Positions 46,931-56,154 of a stretch of DNA of 64,000 bases are shown here, piece by piece. The notes below the pieces were generated by a model that was not told where the DNA came from, searched no databases, and worked only from the letters and a program-made list of their open reading frames with translations. Both the position numbers and the translations under genes were made by a program. The stretch is from Flavobacterium xinjiangense (lineage in GTDB: Bacteria > Bacteroidota > Bacteroidia > Flavobacteriales > Flavobacteriaceae). Location of the stretch: contig NZ_FRCL01000005.1 of the NCBI RefSeq assembly GCF_900142885.1, positions 222,531 through 286,530 on the forward strand, read 5' to 3'. Positions within the stretch are counted from its first letter, which is position 1. Each line of letters starts with the position of its first letter.

Positions 46931-47698
46931 ATGTCTTTATTTTCCGACAACATCAGGAACCTTAGGGTGCAACAGAAAATTTCTCAGGAAAAACTTGCGG
47001 AGTCACTTGCAATAACCAGAGGGAGATACGTTAAATATGAAGATGGGACTTCAGAAGCTCCCTATGAAATACTAAAGAAAATATCTCATTATTACCACAT
47101 TAGTATTGACTTGTTGCTATCGGTAGATGTGCGGAAAATACCCATAGATGATTTGTTAAAACTCGAGGATAACCGGATATTGCTGCCCATTACGGTGGAT
47201 AAGGAAGGGGAGAGTTTTATTGAAATTGTTCCTCATAAAGCGAGAGCGGGTTATCTTACGGGCTATTCCGACCCTGAATTTATTGAAAACCTGCAGCACA
47301 TTTCGTTACCGTGGCTACGCAATGGCAAATTCAGGGCTTTTCCTGTTGATGGAGATTCTATGCCACCGCATAAAAGTGGGTTTTTCATTGTAGGTCGTTA
47401 TGTAGAAAAACTGGGGGATGTTATGGATGGGAAGACGTATATTTTGCTGACTAAAAACGAAGGAATTGTTTACAAAAGATTAAACAAAAACGGAAAAAAT
47501 GCCTTAGTGCTTCATTCGGACAATGCTTATTATAAGTCGTATGAAGTTAAGGCTTCTGAAATTCTTGAAATTTGGGAATTTGCCTGCAGTCTTGCTACCG
47601 AAGAATTTAAACCGGATGATTTGAGTCCGGAAAGCTTGAAAGAGGTACTAATGGATTTGAGGCGGGAAGTACGAGAAGTAAAAGAAAAGCTTTTTTAA
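46931..47698 (+). CDS. LexA/UmuD-like XRE repressor with S24 self-cleavage domain
   Basis: From the ATG at 46931 the protein has 255 residues; longer frames read back through the operator and dinB, so I reject them. The N-terminus is an XRE-type helix-turn-helix (RNLRVQQKISQEKLAESLAI). The S24 peptidase domain follows. The Ala-Gly cleavage site lies in PHKARAGYLTGY, the nucleophilic Ser in FPVDGDSMPPHK, and the Lys in GIVYKRLNK. It is divergent from dinB-dnaE2 and probably represses them until RecA filaments trigger self-cleavage. It acts in place of the usual winged-helix LexA. Confidence 0.94.
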   Translation: MSLFSDNIRNLRVQQKISQEKLAESLAITRGRYVKYEDGTSEAPYEILKKISHYYHISIDLLLSVDVRKIPIDDLLKLEDNRILLPITVDKEGESFIEIVPHKARAGYLTGYSDPEFIENLQHISLPWLRNGKFRAFPVDGDSMPPHKSGFFIVGRYVEKLGDVMDGKTYILLTKNEGIVYKRLNKNGKNALVLHSDNAYYKSYEVKASEILEIWEFACSLATEEFKPDDLSPESLKEVLMDLRREVREVKEKLF

Positions 47699-47966
47699 AC
47701 AGATCGCCGGACTATTGAGATGAATTTTGTAAAGCGTTCTTAAACAATCTTTAAATTAAAAGGGAGATAAAGGTAAAGGCTCTTAAGGGTTTAAATAAAT
47801 ATGTCTAAAGTTTTTTAGAAGTTGTTTTTTGGAGTTTTATTAGAGTTGATGTTTTATTTTGGTGAGAATAGTTATTAAACAAATATTATTTTTTCGTAAA
47901 TTTAATGTATTGAAATTCAGTATTTTGTATATTTTCGATAGCCTAATTACGTAAATCTTCAATTTT

Positions 47967-48755
47967 ATGGAAACCAGAATAAAATCAATTTGGACAGGTT
48001 CAATTACTTTCGGGTTGATAAATATCCCAATTAAATTATTTTCAGCAGTCCAGGAAAGCAATCTTGAAATGAATATGCTCGACAAGCATGATTATTCTAA
48101 TATTAAATTTAAACGCATTAACGAAAATACGGGCAAAGAAGTTACTTATGCCGATATTGTAAAAGGATATAAACTGGATGACAAGTATGTGGTAATTGAA
48201 GATTCTGATTTTGAAGCTGCTGAAGCCGAGAAAACCAAAACCATCGAAATAATGAATTTTGCCGATGAAAAAGAAATTGACACTATTTATTACGAACAGC
48301 CTTATTATCTCGAGCCGGATAAGGGAGCAGTCAAAGCATATGCATTGCTTCGGGATGCATTGCAAGCTTCGGGAAAAGTGGGGGTAGGTACCATTGTTTT
48401 AAGAAATAGAGAAAGTTTGGTCATTTTGAAATCGTATAAAAATGTTATTGTACTTAACCGAATTCGATTTCAAGAAGAGATTAGAACTACTACTGAGTTA
48501 AAATTGCCGCCGCATTCCGAAACGAATACAAAAGAAATGGATATGGCCATTAAGCTCGTCGAACAATTAACAGAGAAATTTGATATTGCAAAGTATAAGG
48601 ACAATTATACTGCAAAACTTTTAGAAATTATAAAAAATAAAGCGAAAGGTAAAAAACAAGTCGCCCCTAAACTTAAAGTGGTGCACAAACAGAATGATGA
48701 TTTAATGGCTATGCTGAAAGCAAGCCTCGAAAACGAAAAAAACAAATCATCTTAA
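47967..48755 (+). CDS. ku: Ku homologue, non-homologous end joining
   Basis: The 262-residue bacterial Ku core: [22 protein letters not shown] at the N-terminus, the central beta barrel with [11 protein letters not shown] and [13 protein letters not shown], and a short lysine-rich tail ([15 protein letters not shown]). Two Ku chains ring a double-strand DNA end and recruit LigD. It is convergent with, and overlaps by four bases, the LigD polymerase gene. The two LigD genes that follow complete an NHEJ system. Confidence 0.96.
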   Translation: METRIKSIWTGSITFGLINIPIKLFSAVQESNLEMNMLDKHDYSNIKFKRINENTGKEVTYADIVKGYKLDDKYVVIEDSDFEAAEAEKTKTIEIMNFADEKEIDTIYYEQPYYLEPDKGAVKAYALLRDALQASGKVGVGTIVLRNRESLVILKSYKNVIVLNRIRFQEEIRTTTELKLPPHSETNTKEMDMAIKLVEQLTEKFDIAKYKDNYTAKLLEIIKNKAKGKKQVAPKLKVVHKQNDDLMAMLKASLENEKNKSS

Positions 48756-49687
48756 CGCCTAGGTTTTTCAGAAATCTTTTTTATAATCATTTCTAAATTG
48801 GCTCCTTTGCCTAATACCGGTTTCCATAAATCGCCTTTTTGATCAAAGCGTTGCAGTACATTTTTGATAGTAAATTGTGACGGAGATAATTTTTCATTCA
48901 CTTCTCCCCATTCCAAAGGTGTTGACACGGTAGCTCCAGCTCTCGGTCTCACGGAATAAGGGGAAGCCAAAGTCTGACCTTGCCTGTTTTGTAAATAATC
49001 AATGTAAATTTTATTTCCTCGATTTCCAACTGATCGTATGACACTCGTGGTTTGCGGTAATCGGGCAACAACCTCATTTGCGATTACCTCCGAAAACAAT
49101 TTGGCAGAATCATAGCTGTATTCAGCCCCTAGCGGAATATAAATATGCAGCCCTGTTGCTCCGGATGTTTTGCAATAGCATTCCGTCTCTAATTCATCCA
49201 TAATTTCTTTTACTGTAAGTGCCGTTTTTACCACTTCTTTAAAATCATTTTTTGCCGGATCTAAATCGATTACCGCCCAATCAGGTTTATCCATTTTATT
49301 GATTGTGGAATTCCATGGATTGAATTCAATACAACCCAAATTTGCCATATACAGTAAGGTCGCTTTGTCATTGCACAGCAAATAATCGATGTATTTGTCA
49401 TTTGATTCTGAATAAATTTTCTCCGTTTTAAGCCAGGAAGGGCTATTTTCTAAGTCAACATTCTTCTGGTAAAAACTACCTGCATTTATTCCATTAGGAA
49501 AGCGGTTCATAGACTCTGGACGGTCTTTTAAATAGGGTAATATCAATGCTGAAACTTCATTATAATAATTTACAATATCCCCTTTTGAAATGCCATCGTT
49601 GGGGAAAAATAGTTTGTTTTGGTTGGTCAAATGCAAATTTATTTGTCCAATTTTTAAATAAAAATCATTTTCATTTTTAAGATTCAT
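48752..49687 (-). CDS. ligD: LigD polymerase/primase domain protein
   Basis: The 311-residue archaeo-eukaryotic-primase-type domain, which in multi-domain LigD adds ribonucleotides or nucleotides at broken ends. The metal-binding motif is in [13 protein letters not shown], and the NTP-binding segments are [12 protein letters not shown] and [20 protein letters not shown]. It lacks the ligase and phosphoesterase parts, which are in the next gene 34 bases upstream. So the usual three-domain LigD is split here. It is convergent with ku. Confidence 0.95.
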   Translation of the reverse strand: MNLKNENDFYLKIGQINLHLTNQNKLFFPNDGISKGDIVNYYNEVSALILPYLKDRPESMNRFPNGINAGSFYQKNVDLENSPSWLKTEKIYSESNDKYIDYLLCNDKATLLYMANLGCIEFNPWNSTINKMDKPDWAVIDLDPAKNDFKEVVKTALTVKEIMDELETECYCKTSGATGLHIYIPLGAEYSYDSAKLFSEVIANEVVARLPQTTSVIRSVGNRGNKIYIDYLQNRQGQTLASPYSVRPRAGATVSTPLEWGEVNEKLSPSQFTIKNVLQRFDQKGDLWKPVLGKGANLEMIIKKISEKPRR

Positions 49688-49721
49688 GGCTGTGAGTTTT
49701 TATTTAAGTTATTGATTATTA

Positions 49722-51254
49722 TTATAATGAGAAAATAACGTCTTTCGCTTCTTTGTCGACCCGCAACCCCTGAAAAACAGGATGCCGCAAATAATGATCC
49801 TGCGTCCATTCGGTGAATTTTATCTGACAAACAAATTTTGGTTTAAGCCATTTTATTTTATCACGTGTTGGAATTTTACCTTTTATTGGAGGTTCATCAA
49901 TAAAATAAGGTTCGAACTTATTATACAATTCCTTTAGCGTTTCTTCTTTAAAACCAGTACCGCATTTTCCTATAAATCGTAATGTTTCATGATCATATTG
50001 ACCCAATAAAAGGGCGCCAAAATAACTCCGGGTAGTTTTTGATTCGGTTATGCCAATGATGATTGCTTCTTCCTGTTGTGAAATTCTTATTTTAAGCCAA
50101 TCGCTGCTTCTTTTTCCTGGTCTATATAAGCTGTTTACCTCTTTTGCCATGATGCCTTCCAGATTTTTTTCGATTGCTTGTTCATATAATAAAATTCCCT
50201 TCTCTTGAATGTGTTCCGAATACAATACATTCGACATCGGGAATTTACGAAGCAAAATTTCGACTAGTTCTTTTCGTTGTATTAATGATAAATTAGAAGT
50301 GTCGTGGCCATCCAGATTTAAAATATCGAAGACATAATATTTCAAGATTCCTTTTCCGGTTTTGATATAATTTTGCAACAATTGAAAATCCGAACGGCCC
50401 GTTTCATCCTCAATCACAATTTCACCGTCGAGTACTGCAACATGATCTATTTTTGTTAACTCATCAGCAATTACCTTAAAGTCTTTATTAAAAGAGAGCT
50501 GATTACGGCTAAAAAGATGGACCTGGTCCGGATTGATAACAGCAATGGCTCGGTAGCCGTCATACTTAATTTCAAATACCCAGTTTTTGTTGTCAAATGG
50601 TTTTTCAGAGGTTTGGGCTAACATTGGTTTAATAAAATTAGCGCTTCCGTTTATTTTTGAATCTAAATTATCCTTTGTCGTTTTTTTTGGCAAATCCTCT
50701 AAACTTACCTTAGATATTACGGATATATCTTTTTTTAAAATGTCTACATCCGTGGCGTAAGAGTCGTTTTTTTTAGTCAAAAGCCAGGAATTATCTTCTT
50801 CGTTGTTTAGTTTAACCAATGAAAATTCGCCTTTTAATTTTTTTCCGTTCAGGATAAAACGGATATGTCCTTTTTCTAAATCTGTTTTTAATTTATTTTC
50901 AGTAGCTACTTTTGATTGCTCTTCTGACAGCGTATAAGTCCCATTATCCCAAACAATAACATTTCCGGCGCCATAATTTCCTTTAGGAATAGTTCCTTCA
51001 AAATCTTTGTAAGAAAAGGGATGATCCTCGACCATAATGGCAAGTCTTTTGTCGTTTGGGTTCATTGACGGGCCTTTTGGTATTGCCCAACTTTTTAAAA
51101 CCCCATTCATTTCTAAACGAAAATCATAATGTAAATGTGACGCAGCGTGTTTTTGAACTACAAAAATTAAATCGTTTTTCGACTTGACGTTTTCACCTTT
51201 GGGTTCCTCAGTGAAATTAAAATTACGTTTCTGATTGTATTTATCTAACGTCAT
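49722..51254 (-). CDS. ligD: LigD phosphoesterase-ligase protein
   Basis: The protein has 510 residues. Residues ~20-165 are the 3'-phosphoesterase domain ([28 protein letters not shown]), and residues ~205-510 are an ATP-dependent DNA ligase. The adenylated lysine is in WVFEIKYDGYRAIA; further motifs are LDGEIVIEDE and LEGIMAKEVNSLYRPGKR, and the OB fold ends with LKPKFVCQIKFTEW. With Ku and the polymerase protein it joins double-strand breaks. The phosphoesterase part is nearly the same as the stand-alone protein at 35848-36426. The polymerase gene follows 34 bases downstream. Confidence 0.96.
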   Translation of the reverse strand: MTLDKYNQKRNFNFTEEPKGENVKSKNDLIFVVQKHAASHLHYDFRLEMNGVLKSWAIPKGPSMNPNDKRLAIMVEDHPFSYKDFEGTIPKGNYGAGNVIVWDNGTYTLSEEQSKVATENKLKTDLEKGHIRFILNGKKLKGEFSLVKLNNEEDNSWLLTKKNDSYATDVDILKKDISVISKVSLEDLPKKTTKDNLDSKINGSANFIKPMLAQTSEKPFDNKNWVFEIKYDGYRAIAVINPDQVHLFSRNQLSFNKDFKVIADELTKIDHVAVLDGEIVIEDETGRSDFQLLQNYIKTGKGILKYYVFDILNLDGHDTSNLSLIQRKELVEILLRKFPMSNVLYSEHIQEKGILLYEQAIEKNLEGIMAKEVNSLYRPGKRSSDWLKIRISQQEEAIIIGITESKTTRSYFGALLLGQYDHETLRFIGKCGTGFKEETLKELYNKFEPYFIDEPPIKGKIPTRDKIKWLKPKFVCQIKFTEWTQDHYLRHPVFQGLRVDKEAKDVIFSL

Positions 51255-51411
51255 TACAAGATTATTTAGCTGAAAATCTAAAGTAAAGTAATAGTAAATT
51301 TATTAATTATAATGCAATAAATAATGTTATAATGTTGATTTGTTGCTTCTTATGTCGTAAATTCCCATTTGAACCAGCAGATGCATCCTCTAATCTAAAA
51401 TTGGTAAAAAA

Positions 51412-52578
51412 ATGCTAAAAAACATACTATTGGAACGAAAGATTTATGCCTCGGAAGAGCATAAAATGATGCACGAAATGATCCAGGAATTCATTGCAAA
51501 TGATATTATAGATCATTTAGACGAATGGGAGAAAAACGGGATGGTATCGCGTGAAATCTGGAAACGAGCGGGGGAACTAGGATTGTTGTGTTTGGATATA
51601 CCAGAAATATACGGGGGAGGAGGACTGGATTTTACTTTTAATGCATTGTTAATTGAAGCTTTCGCAAAAAAGGGAATAACCGGTCCTGGGTTTTCGTTGC
51701 ATTCCGATATTGTAGCTCCTTATTTATTGTATTATGGAACGGAAGCCCAAAAACAAAAGTATTTACCGCTAATGGCTAAAGGCGCTATTATAACTGCTAT
51801 AGGAATGACCGAACCTACTTGCGGGAGCGATTTGAAAGCACTTCGAACAACAGCAGAAGATAAAGGGGATTATTATCTGGTCAATGGTCAAAAAACCTTT
51901 ATAACCAATGGTTTTTTGTGTGATATGGCTATTGTGGCTGTAAAAACCAATCACAATACAGAGGGGGAAGGCGTTACCTTACTCATTTTAGAATCAACAA
52001 TGGAGGGCTTTACAAAAGGAGTCCCGCTCAAAAAAATTGGAATGAAATCGCAGGATACTGCAGAGTTGTTTTTTGATAATGTAAGAGTTCCAAAGGAGAA
52101 CAGGCTTGGAGATGAGAAAACAGGATTTAAAATTATGATGCAGGAATTAGCTCGGGAGCGATTGACAGTCGGGATTATGGCGGTCGCGACCGCTGAAGGA
52201 GCCATCGAAAGTACCATCGCTTATACTACGGAACGAACCGCTTTTGGTACGCCTATTGCGGGATTTCAAAACACCCAATTTAAATTGGCGGAATGTACAA
52301 CCCAAATGCAAATACATCAGGCTTTTCTAGATCGATGTATCGAATTATTAGCAGAGCATAAACTAACAACTGAAAGTGCTTCGATGATTAAATATTCTGC
52401 CACTGATATGTGCGGCCACGTTGTTGATGAATGTTTGCAGTTATTTGGTGGTTATGGTTACATGTGGGACTATCCAATTGCTCGAATGTATGCCGATAAT
52501 CGTGTGGCACGCATTTATGCCGGAACGAATGAAATTATGAAAATAGTAATTGCCCGGGGATTGCTTAAAGATCTTTAA
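51412..52578 (+). CDS. Acyl-CoA dehydrogenase
   Basis: The 388-residue flavoprotein oxidises acyl-CoA to enoyl-CoA, passing electrons to ETF. The FAD-binding signature is IGMTEPTCGSDLKALRTTA, the helical bundle has ARERLTVGIMAVATAEGA, and the catalytic base is the Glu in RIYAGTNEIMKIVIARGL. The substrate chain length cannot be told. It is preceded by a 157-base gap and stands alone, so a pathway cannot be inferred. Length and motifs are normal. Confidence 0.96.
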   Translation: MLKNILLERKIYASEEHKMMHEMIQEFIANDIIDHLDEWEKNGMVSREIWKRAGELGLLCLDIPEIYGGGGLDFTFNALLIEAFAKKGITGPGFSLHSDIVAPYLLYYGTEAQKQKYLPLMAKGAIITAIGMTEPTCGSDLKALRTTAEDKGDYYLVNGQKTFITNGFLCDMAIVAVKTNHNTEGEGVTLLILESTMEGFTKGVPLKKIGMKSQDTAELFFDNVRVPKENRLGDEKTGFKIMMQELARERLTVGIMAVATAEGAIESTIAYTTERTAFGTPIAGFQNTQFKLAECTTQMQIHQAFLDRCIELLAEHKLTTESASMIKYSATDMCGHVVDECLQLFGGYGYMWDYPIARMYADNRVARIYAGTNEIMKIVIARGLLKDL

Positions 52579-52746
52579 CTATTATTGAAATTAATACTAC
52601 TTGAAGAGTACTGTAAAAGAAACTACTGTTGCTTTAATACAGTATCAATAATAATTTTAACGCCAATAAACCTGTAGTATTTTACACTATTTATATGTAA
52701 ATTAGCAATTGTTATTGCTGCAAATATTAACTAAATACTTATTATT

Positions 52747-53229
52747 ATGAAAAATCTACCTCTTTCTTGTGTACTGTTGGCTTTTATTGGACTCCAAGGC
52801 TGTAAAAAAAATGAAACCCCAAAAAGCGGTGAAGCTACCAAAGTTCAGATTGAAAAACCGATAAGCGTTCAGTGTTATAAAGCGTTGTATGAAAAGGATA
52901 CTCTTGAATTAAAAATGAACACTTTAAAAAGTGGAAAAATAACCGGCGATATGGTGATGAAAATTTTAGATATGCCAAAAAAAGTTGGCAAAATCGCAGG
53001 AGAATTCCGTGGGGATACTTTATTCGCCAGCTACACATTTATTCAGGGTACGTATGATAAAATAACGTACAAAAATCCTATGGCTTTTTTAAAACGAGGA
53101 AACGAACTTATTGTAGGCAACGGGAAAATAGAAACTACTATGGGTGCTTCTTATTTTGTTAAAGGTGAACCTATAGATTTTGAACGCGTGAAATATAAAT
53201 TTACAACTGTTGACTGCGTTGATAAATAA
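52747..53229 (+). CDS. Putative lipoprotein of unknown function
   Basis: The protein has 160 residues. The signal peptide ends in a lipobox (FIGLQGCKKNE), so Cys19 should be lipidated, with Lys residues next to it. The mature part is a small beta-rich domain (ISVQCYKALYEKDTLELKMN, GKIAGEFRGDTLFASYTF). Its repeated K-G-D-T-L motifs resemble small lipoproteins of Bacteroidota with unknown function. Two more cysteines could form a disulfide. It is monocistronic. Confidence 0.85.
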   Translation: MKNLPLSCVLLAFIGLQGCKKNETPKSGEATKVQIEKPISVQCYKALYEKDTLELKMNTLKSGKITGDMVMKILDMPKKVGKIAGEFRGDTLFASYTFIQGTYDKITYKNPMAFLKRGNELIVGNGKIETTMGASYFVKGEPIDFERVKYKFTTVDCVDK

Positions 53230-53397
53230 GAAAATGGGATTAATTACCAGAATTTAGCATTAAAAAGGTATTTATCAATCATAGTGTATTTTGTGTTTTT
53301 TATTAAAAAACGTGGAAATTATGACACCGGGAAGAGTCTGTAACTGATTTTAAATTGAAAAAAATAATATTGAAATAAAGGAAAAATATTGAAATAA

Positions 53398-53430
53398 TTT
53401 GGGAATCGAATGTATTACGCAATACATTTG
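53398..53430 (+). promoter_or_regulatory. Promoter with palindrome before the permease leader
   Basis: TTTG at 53398-53401 and TACATTTG at 53423-53430, with a 21-base spacer, match the Bacteroidota -33/-7 consensus. A palindrome TGTATTACGCAATACA (53411-53426) lies between and overlaps the -7 element, so a regulator could block this promoter. Confidence 0.6.
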
Positions 53431-53461
53431 CACTGTGAATAAAAAAGAAAGACATAACAAG

Positions 53462-53521
53462 ATGAATTACTGCTGTACAATAATGAGTTGCAAAACATTA
53501 TTTATTACAGAAATGGTTTAA
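53462..53521 (+). CDS. Possible Cys-rich leader peptide
   Basis: The frame ATG to TAA gives MNYCCTIMSCKTLFITEMV (19 residues, three cysteines). It begins about 30 bases after the promoter and ends 30 bases before a terminator that stands in front of the amino-acid permease. This geometry resembles a transcription attenuator, but no good ribosome-binding site is visible. Confidence 0.4.
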   Translation: MNYCCTIMSCKTLFITEMV

Positions 53522-53551
53522 TTATGATATTGTCTAAACATAATAGCAACG

Positions 53552-53581
53552 AAGCCTTTCTTATACTGAAAGGCTTTTTTT
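53552..53581 (+). terminator. Terminator ahead of the permease gene
   Basis: Stem AAGCCTTTC against GAAAGGCTT, seven-base loop, then a T-run. It lies 24 bases before the permease start, so it would stop transcription coming from the promoter at 53398-53430 unless it is prevented from folding. It may be an attenuator, or the end of a short RNA of about 145 bases. Confidence 0.8.
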
Positions 53582-53604
53582 ATAGCTAAAAATACAAAAG
53601 AATT

Positions 53605-55053
53605 ATGCTTAAAAAATCTATTGATCGGTTAAAATTAGAAGCTGCCGAAAGCGGTAAAGGAACTTTAAAAAGAAGTTTAGGAGCCATTAATTTAGTGGCA
53701 ATTGGTGTTGGGGTTATTATAGGCGCCGGTTTATTTTCTTTAACGGGAATCGCTGCTGCAAATAATTCAGGGCCAGCTGTAATTTTGTCTTTTGTTGTTG
53801 CTGCAGTTGGTTGTGCCTTTAGTGCTTTATGCTATGCCGAGTTCGCTTCTATGGTACCCGTTTCAGGAAGCGCCTATACATATGCGTATGCCACTTTAGG
53901 AGAGTTGTTTGCCTGGATTATTGGTTGGGATTTAATACTGGAATACTCTGTTGGCGCCGCTACTGTAGGAATTAGTTGGTCACAGTATTTAGTTAAATTT
54001 CTAGAAAAATTTGATATTTACCTGCCGCCTCAGTTGGTCATGTCTCCTTTTGAAAAAGCCACATTAGCTGACGGCACAATAGTAAACGGATGGTTTAATT
54101 TGCCTTCGACCCTAATAATTGTTTTGATAACGGCAATAATTATTCGTGGGACAAAGGGTTCAGCAATATTTAACGTGATAGTTGTTACACTGAAAGTGGG
54201 TGTCGTGTTGGTTTTTATAAGTTTGGGCTGGCAATATATTGATGTGGCTAATTACCATCCGTTTATTCCTGAGAATACGGGGGTTTTTGGAGAGTTTGGC
54301 TGGTCAGGAGTGTTGCGTGGTGCCGGAGTAGTTTTCTTTGTTTTTATTGGATTCGATATTGTTGCTACAATGGCGCAAGAGACTAAAAATCCACAGCGAA
54401 ATATGCCTATAGGAATTCTGGGTTCGTTAATAGTTTGTACCGTTTTGTTTATATTATTTGGATATGTGATGACAGGTCTGGCTAATTATACGGAATTTAA
54501 AAATAGTGCTGCGCCAGTTGCAGTAGCTATTGCACATACACCTTACAAATGGTTAGCAGTAGCCGTTATTATGGCTATTTTAATAGGATATACCTCAGTA
54601 ATATTAGTTGATTTATTAGGACAGTCTCGTGTGTTTTTTTCTATGAGTAAGGATGGATTGTTGCCTAAAATATTCTCTGATTTACATCCAAAATTTAACA
54701 CACCTTTCAAATCAAATATTGTTTTATGTATTTTCATTTGTCTTTTTGCAGGTTTAGTTCCTATCAGCATAGTAGGAGAGATGACCAGTATAGGAACGCT
54801 TTTAGCATTTGTTATGGTTTGCCTTGGAATTATTATTTTGCGTAAGCAACAGCCCGATATTGAACGACCATTCAAAACTCCATTCGTTCCTTTAGTTCCA
54901 ATTTTAGGAATATTAACTTGTGTCCTGATGATGGTTTCTCTTCCTTTTGATACATGGTTGCGATTGATTGTTTGGTTGGCTATAGGATTTGTTATCTACT
55001 TTTTTTACGGTAAAAAGAATAGTAAACTAAGAAGAGAACAAGAAGAAAAATAA
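53605..55053 (+). CDS. APC-family amino-acid permease
   Basis: The 482-residue membrane protein has about 12-14 helices. The first helix has GVGVIIGAGLFSLTGIAA, the glycine-rich unwound substrate site of the APC superfamily. Further segments such as FFVFIGFDIVATMAQETKNPQRNMP and RVFFSMSKDGLLPKIF match the CAT-type cationic amino-acid transporter group. Substrate cannot be told from the sequence. It is flanked by terminators at both ends and so is a single-gene unit behind a possible attenuator. Confidence 0.93.
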   Translation: MLKKSIDRLKLEAAESGKGTLKRSLGAINLVAIGVGVIIGAGLFSLTGIAAANNSGPAVILSFVVAAVGCAFSALCYAEFASMVPVSGSAYTYAYATLGELFAWIIGWDLILEYSVGAATVGISWSQYLVKFLEKFDIYLPPQLVMSPFEKATLADGTIVNGWFNLPSTLIIVLITAIIIRGTKGSAIFNVIVVTLKVGVVLVFISLGWQYIDVANYHPFIPENTGVFGEFGWSGVLRGAGVVFFVFIGFDIVATMAQETKNPQRNMPIGILGSLIVCTVLFILFGYVMTGLANYTEFKNSAAPVAVAIAHTPYKWLAVAVIMAILIGYTSVILVDLLGQSRVFFSMSKDGLLPKIFSDLHPKFNTPFKSNIVLCIFICLFAGLVPISIVGEMTSIGTLLAFVMVCLGIIILRKQQPDIERPFKTPFVPLVPILGILTCVLMMVSLPFDTWLRLIVWLAIGFVIYFFYGKKNSKLRREQEEK

Positions 55054-55059
55054 TTGGAC

Positions 55060-55087
55060 GCCACTCTGAAAAGAGTGGCTTTTTTAT
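55060..55087 (+). terminator. Terminator of the permease gene
   Basis: Stem GCCACTCT against AGAGTGGC with loop GAAA and a following T-run, seven bases after the permease stop codon. Confidence 0.88.
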
Positions 55088-55143
55088 GGATAGTTTTATC
55101 AAGTCTTAAAATAGCGATATACCAAAAGTATCACTACGATTCA

Positions 55144-55461
55144 ATACAAGGAATATACTATGTTAAGCACGCACATAAAGACTGCAGGATATCTTTCAAA
55201 TTGCAAGTTATCCAAGAAATTGAATAGAGGAAATTAACAATTAATGAAAAAACAAACCTGAACAAAAGGTATTGGAAGTGGAAGCTCAAATCAAGCCCTT
55301 AAAAAAAACAAAAGATATTTCTGGAAAGGTAGGTTTTTGTTGCAGACAAAAAAGATATTTTATTTCCTATTATAATTGATTTAGTAAAAAAAAGAATAGG
55401 AGATCGATTTTCAAAAAAGCTGTGTTCCCGACTAATCGACAGTTTTAAAGAAGAAGAGTAA
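55144..55461 (+). pseudogene. Decayed IS3-type transposase OrfA remnant
   Basis: Reading across frameshifts gives RISFKLQVIQEIE, then EQKVLEVEAQIKPLKK, and finally VADKKDILFPIIIDLVKK with a lysine-rich end. This is the order of the helix-turn-helix and coiled-coil parts of IS3-family OrfA proteins in Bacteroidota. The central part is deleted, stop codons and at least one shift in a T-run break the frame, and no OrfB follows. No terminal repeats could be found. Confidence 0.5.
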
Positions 55462-55514
55462 CAAATAATAGAGCCACTTTTTTTGATATTATTTGTGACA
55501 TACAAAAAAAATGA

Positions 55515-55548
55515 AAAACCCTCTAAATCATACGATTTAAAGGGTTTT
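55515..55548. terminator. Strong hairpin after the IS3 remnant
   Basis: AAAACCCTCTAAATC against GATTTAAAGGGTTTT, 15 pairs with one mismatch and the loop ATAC. It may be a bidirectional terminator left from the mobile element. A weaker hairpin (CCCAGTAAATGCTGGG) lies about 60 bases beyond. The rest of the gap to the fic remnant is featureless. Confidence 0.7.
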
Positions 55549-55737
55549 AATTCATTTTGAGAATTCTCTCGCGGAGAAAGAGGCTCCAAAAGCTTTATAA
55601 TAGTCCCAGTAAATGCTGGGCTTTCTATACATTTTTTAAGAACAGGGTCACCAATAAGGTCACTAGACTTTCAAAGTCTTTTTTGTAATTTTGTAAATGT
55701 AAGGAATAAGTATTTAATTGAATAAATTAATATTGAC

Positions 55738-56055
55738 TTATTTTGATTCCGGAAATATCGCGACAGCTTTTTCCTCCATCGCTTCATTTATCAGATACGC
55801 AATGAATTTAGAAAATGGACTTATATCTTGGTGCGAACTTGCCTGCTCAAGAGCCTGCATATATTCTGCTCTTTTTTCAACTGGTATCACAGTCCAAGGG
55901 TATCCACCAGAAGCCAGTATGGTATTCATTAAAAATCGACCCATGCGTCCATTACCATCCATATCTGGATGAATAAATACAAATGTAAAATGACCTAAAA
56001 CCGCCCTGACTGCAGCTTCGGTCTCCTGTTCCAATAATTGAAACAGAATATGCAT
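55738..56055 (-). pseudogene. Fic/DOC domain protein, N-terminally truncated
   Basis: The frame gives 105 residues that hold the complete Fic core motif, FIHPDMDGNGRMGRFLM, with the catalytic His, and then the C-terminal helices. Related Fic enzymes transfer AMP to proteins and usually have 300 or more residues with an N-terminal part that includes the substrate flap and often the inhibitory helix. Here that part is missing: a stop codon lies in frame a few residues ahead of the ATG, followed by short tandem repeats and an IS21-like end. It is probably a remnant, although the core could still be translated. Confidence 0.8.
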
Positions 56056-56076
56056 AGTGGTAAAGATAGTTATATT

Positions 56077-56148
56077 TTGTTATGATAATTTTAGTATTTA
56101 CCGTTGTGATTTAATTAGTTTATCTTGTTGTGATAAAATTAGTATTTA
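56077..56148. repeat. Three tandem 24-bp repeats
   Basis: Units start at 56077, 56101 and 56125, exactly 24 bases apart. The first and third differ at three positions; the middle one is more diverged. They share the core TGATAAnnTTAGTATTTA. A looser fourth unit may precede them. They lie between the fic remnant and an IS21-like end. Confidence 0.75.
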
Positions 56149-56154
56149 ATGTTA

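Noticed and set aside
55299..55589. Minus-strand frame of 96 residues
   Set aside because: The plus strand of the same stretch reads as an IS3 OrfA remnant and a terminator; the minus frame has no family pattern.
55561..55600. tRNA-like tail or attachment site (CGCGGAGAAAGAGGCTCC)
   Set aside because: It resembles the end of tRNA genes only loosely, lacks the TTCGA loop, and no integrase or second copy is present.
56077..56148. CRISPR array
   Set aside because: The 24-base units are directly adjacent without spacers, and no cas genes are in the window.
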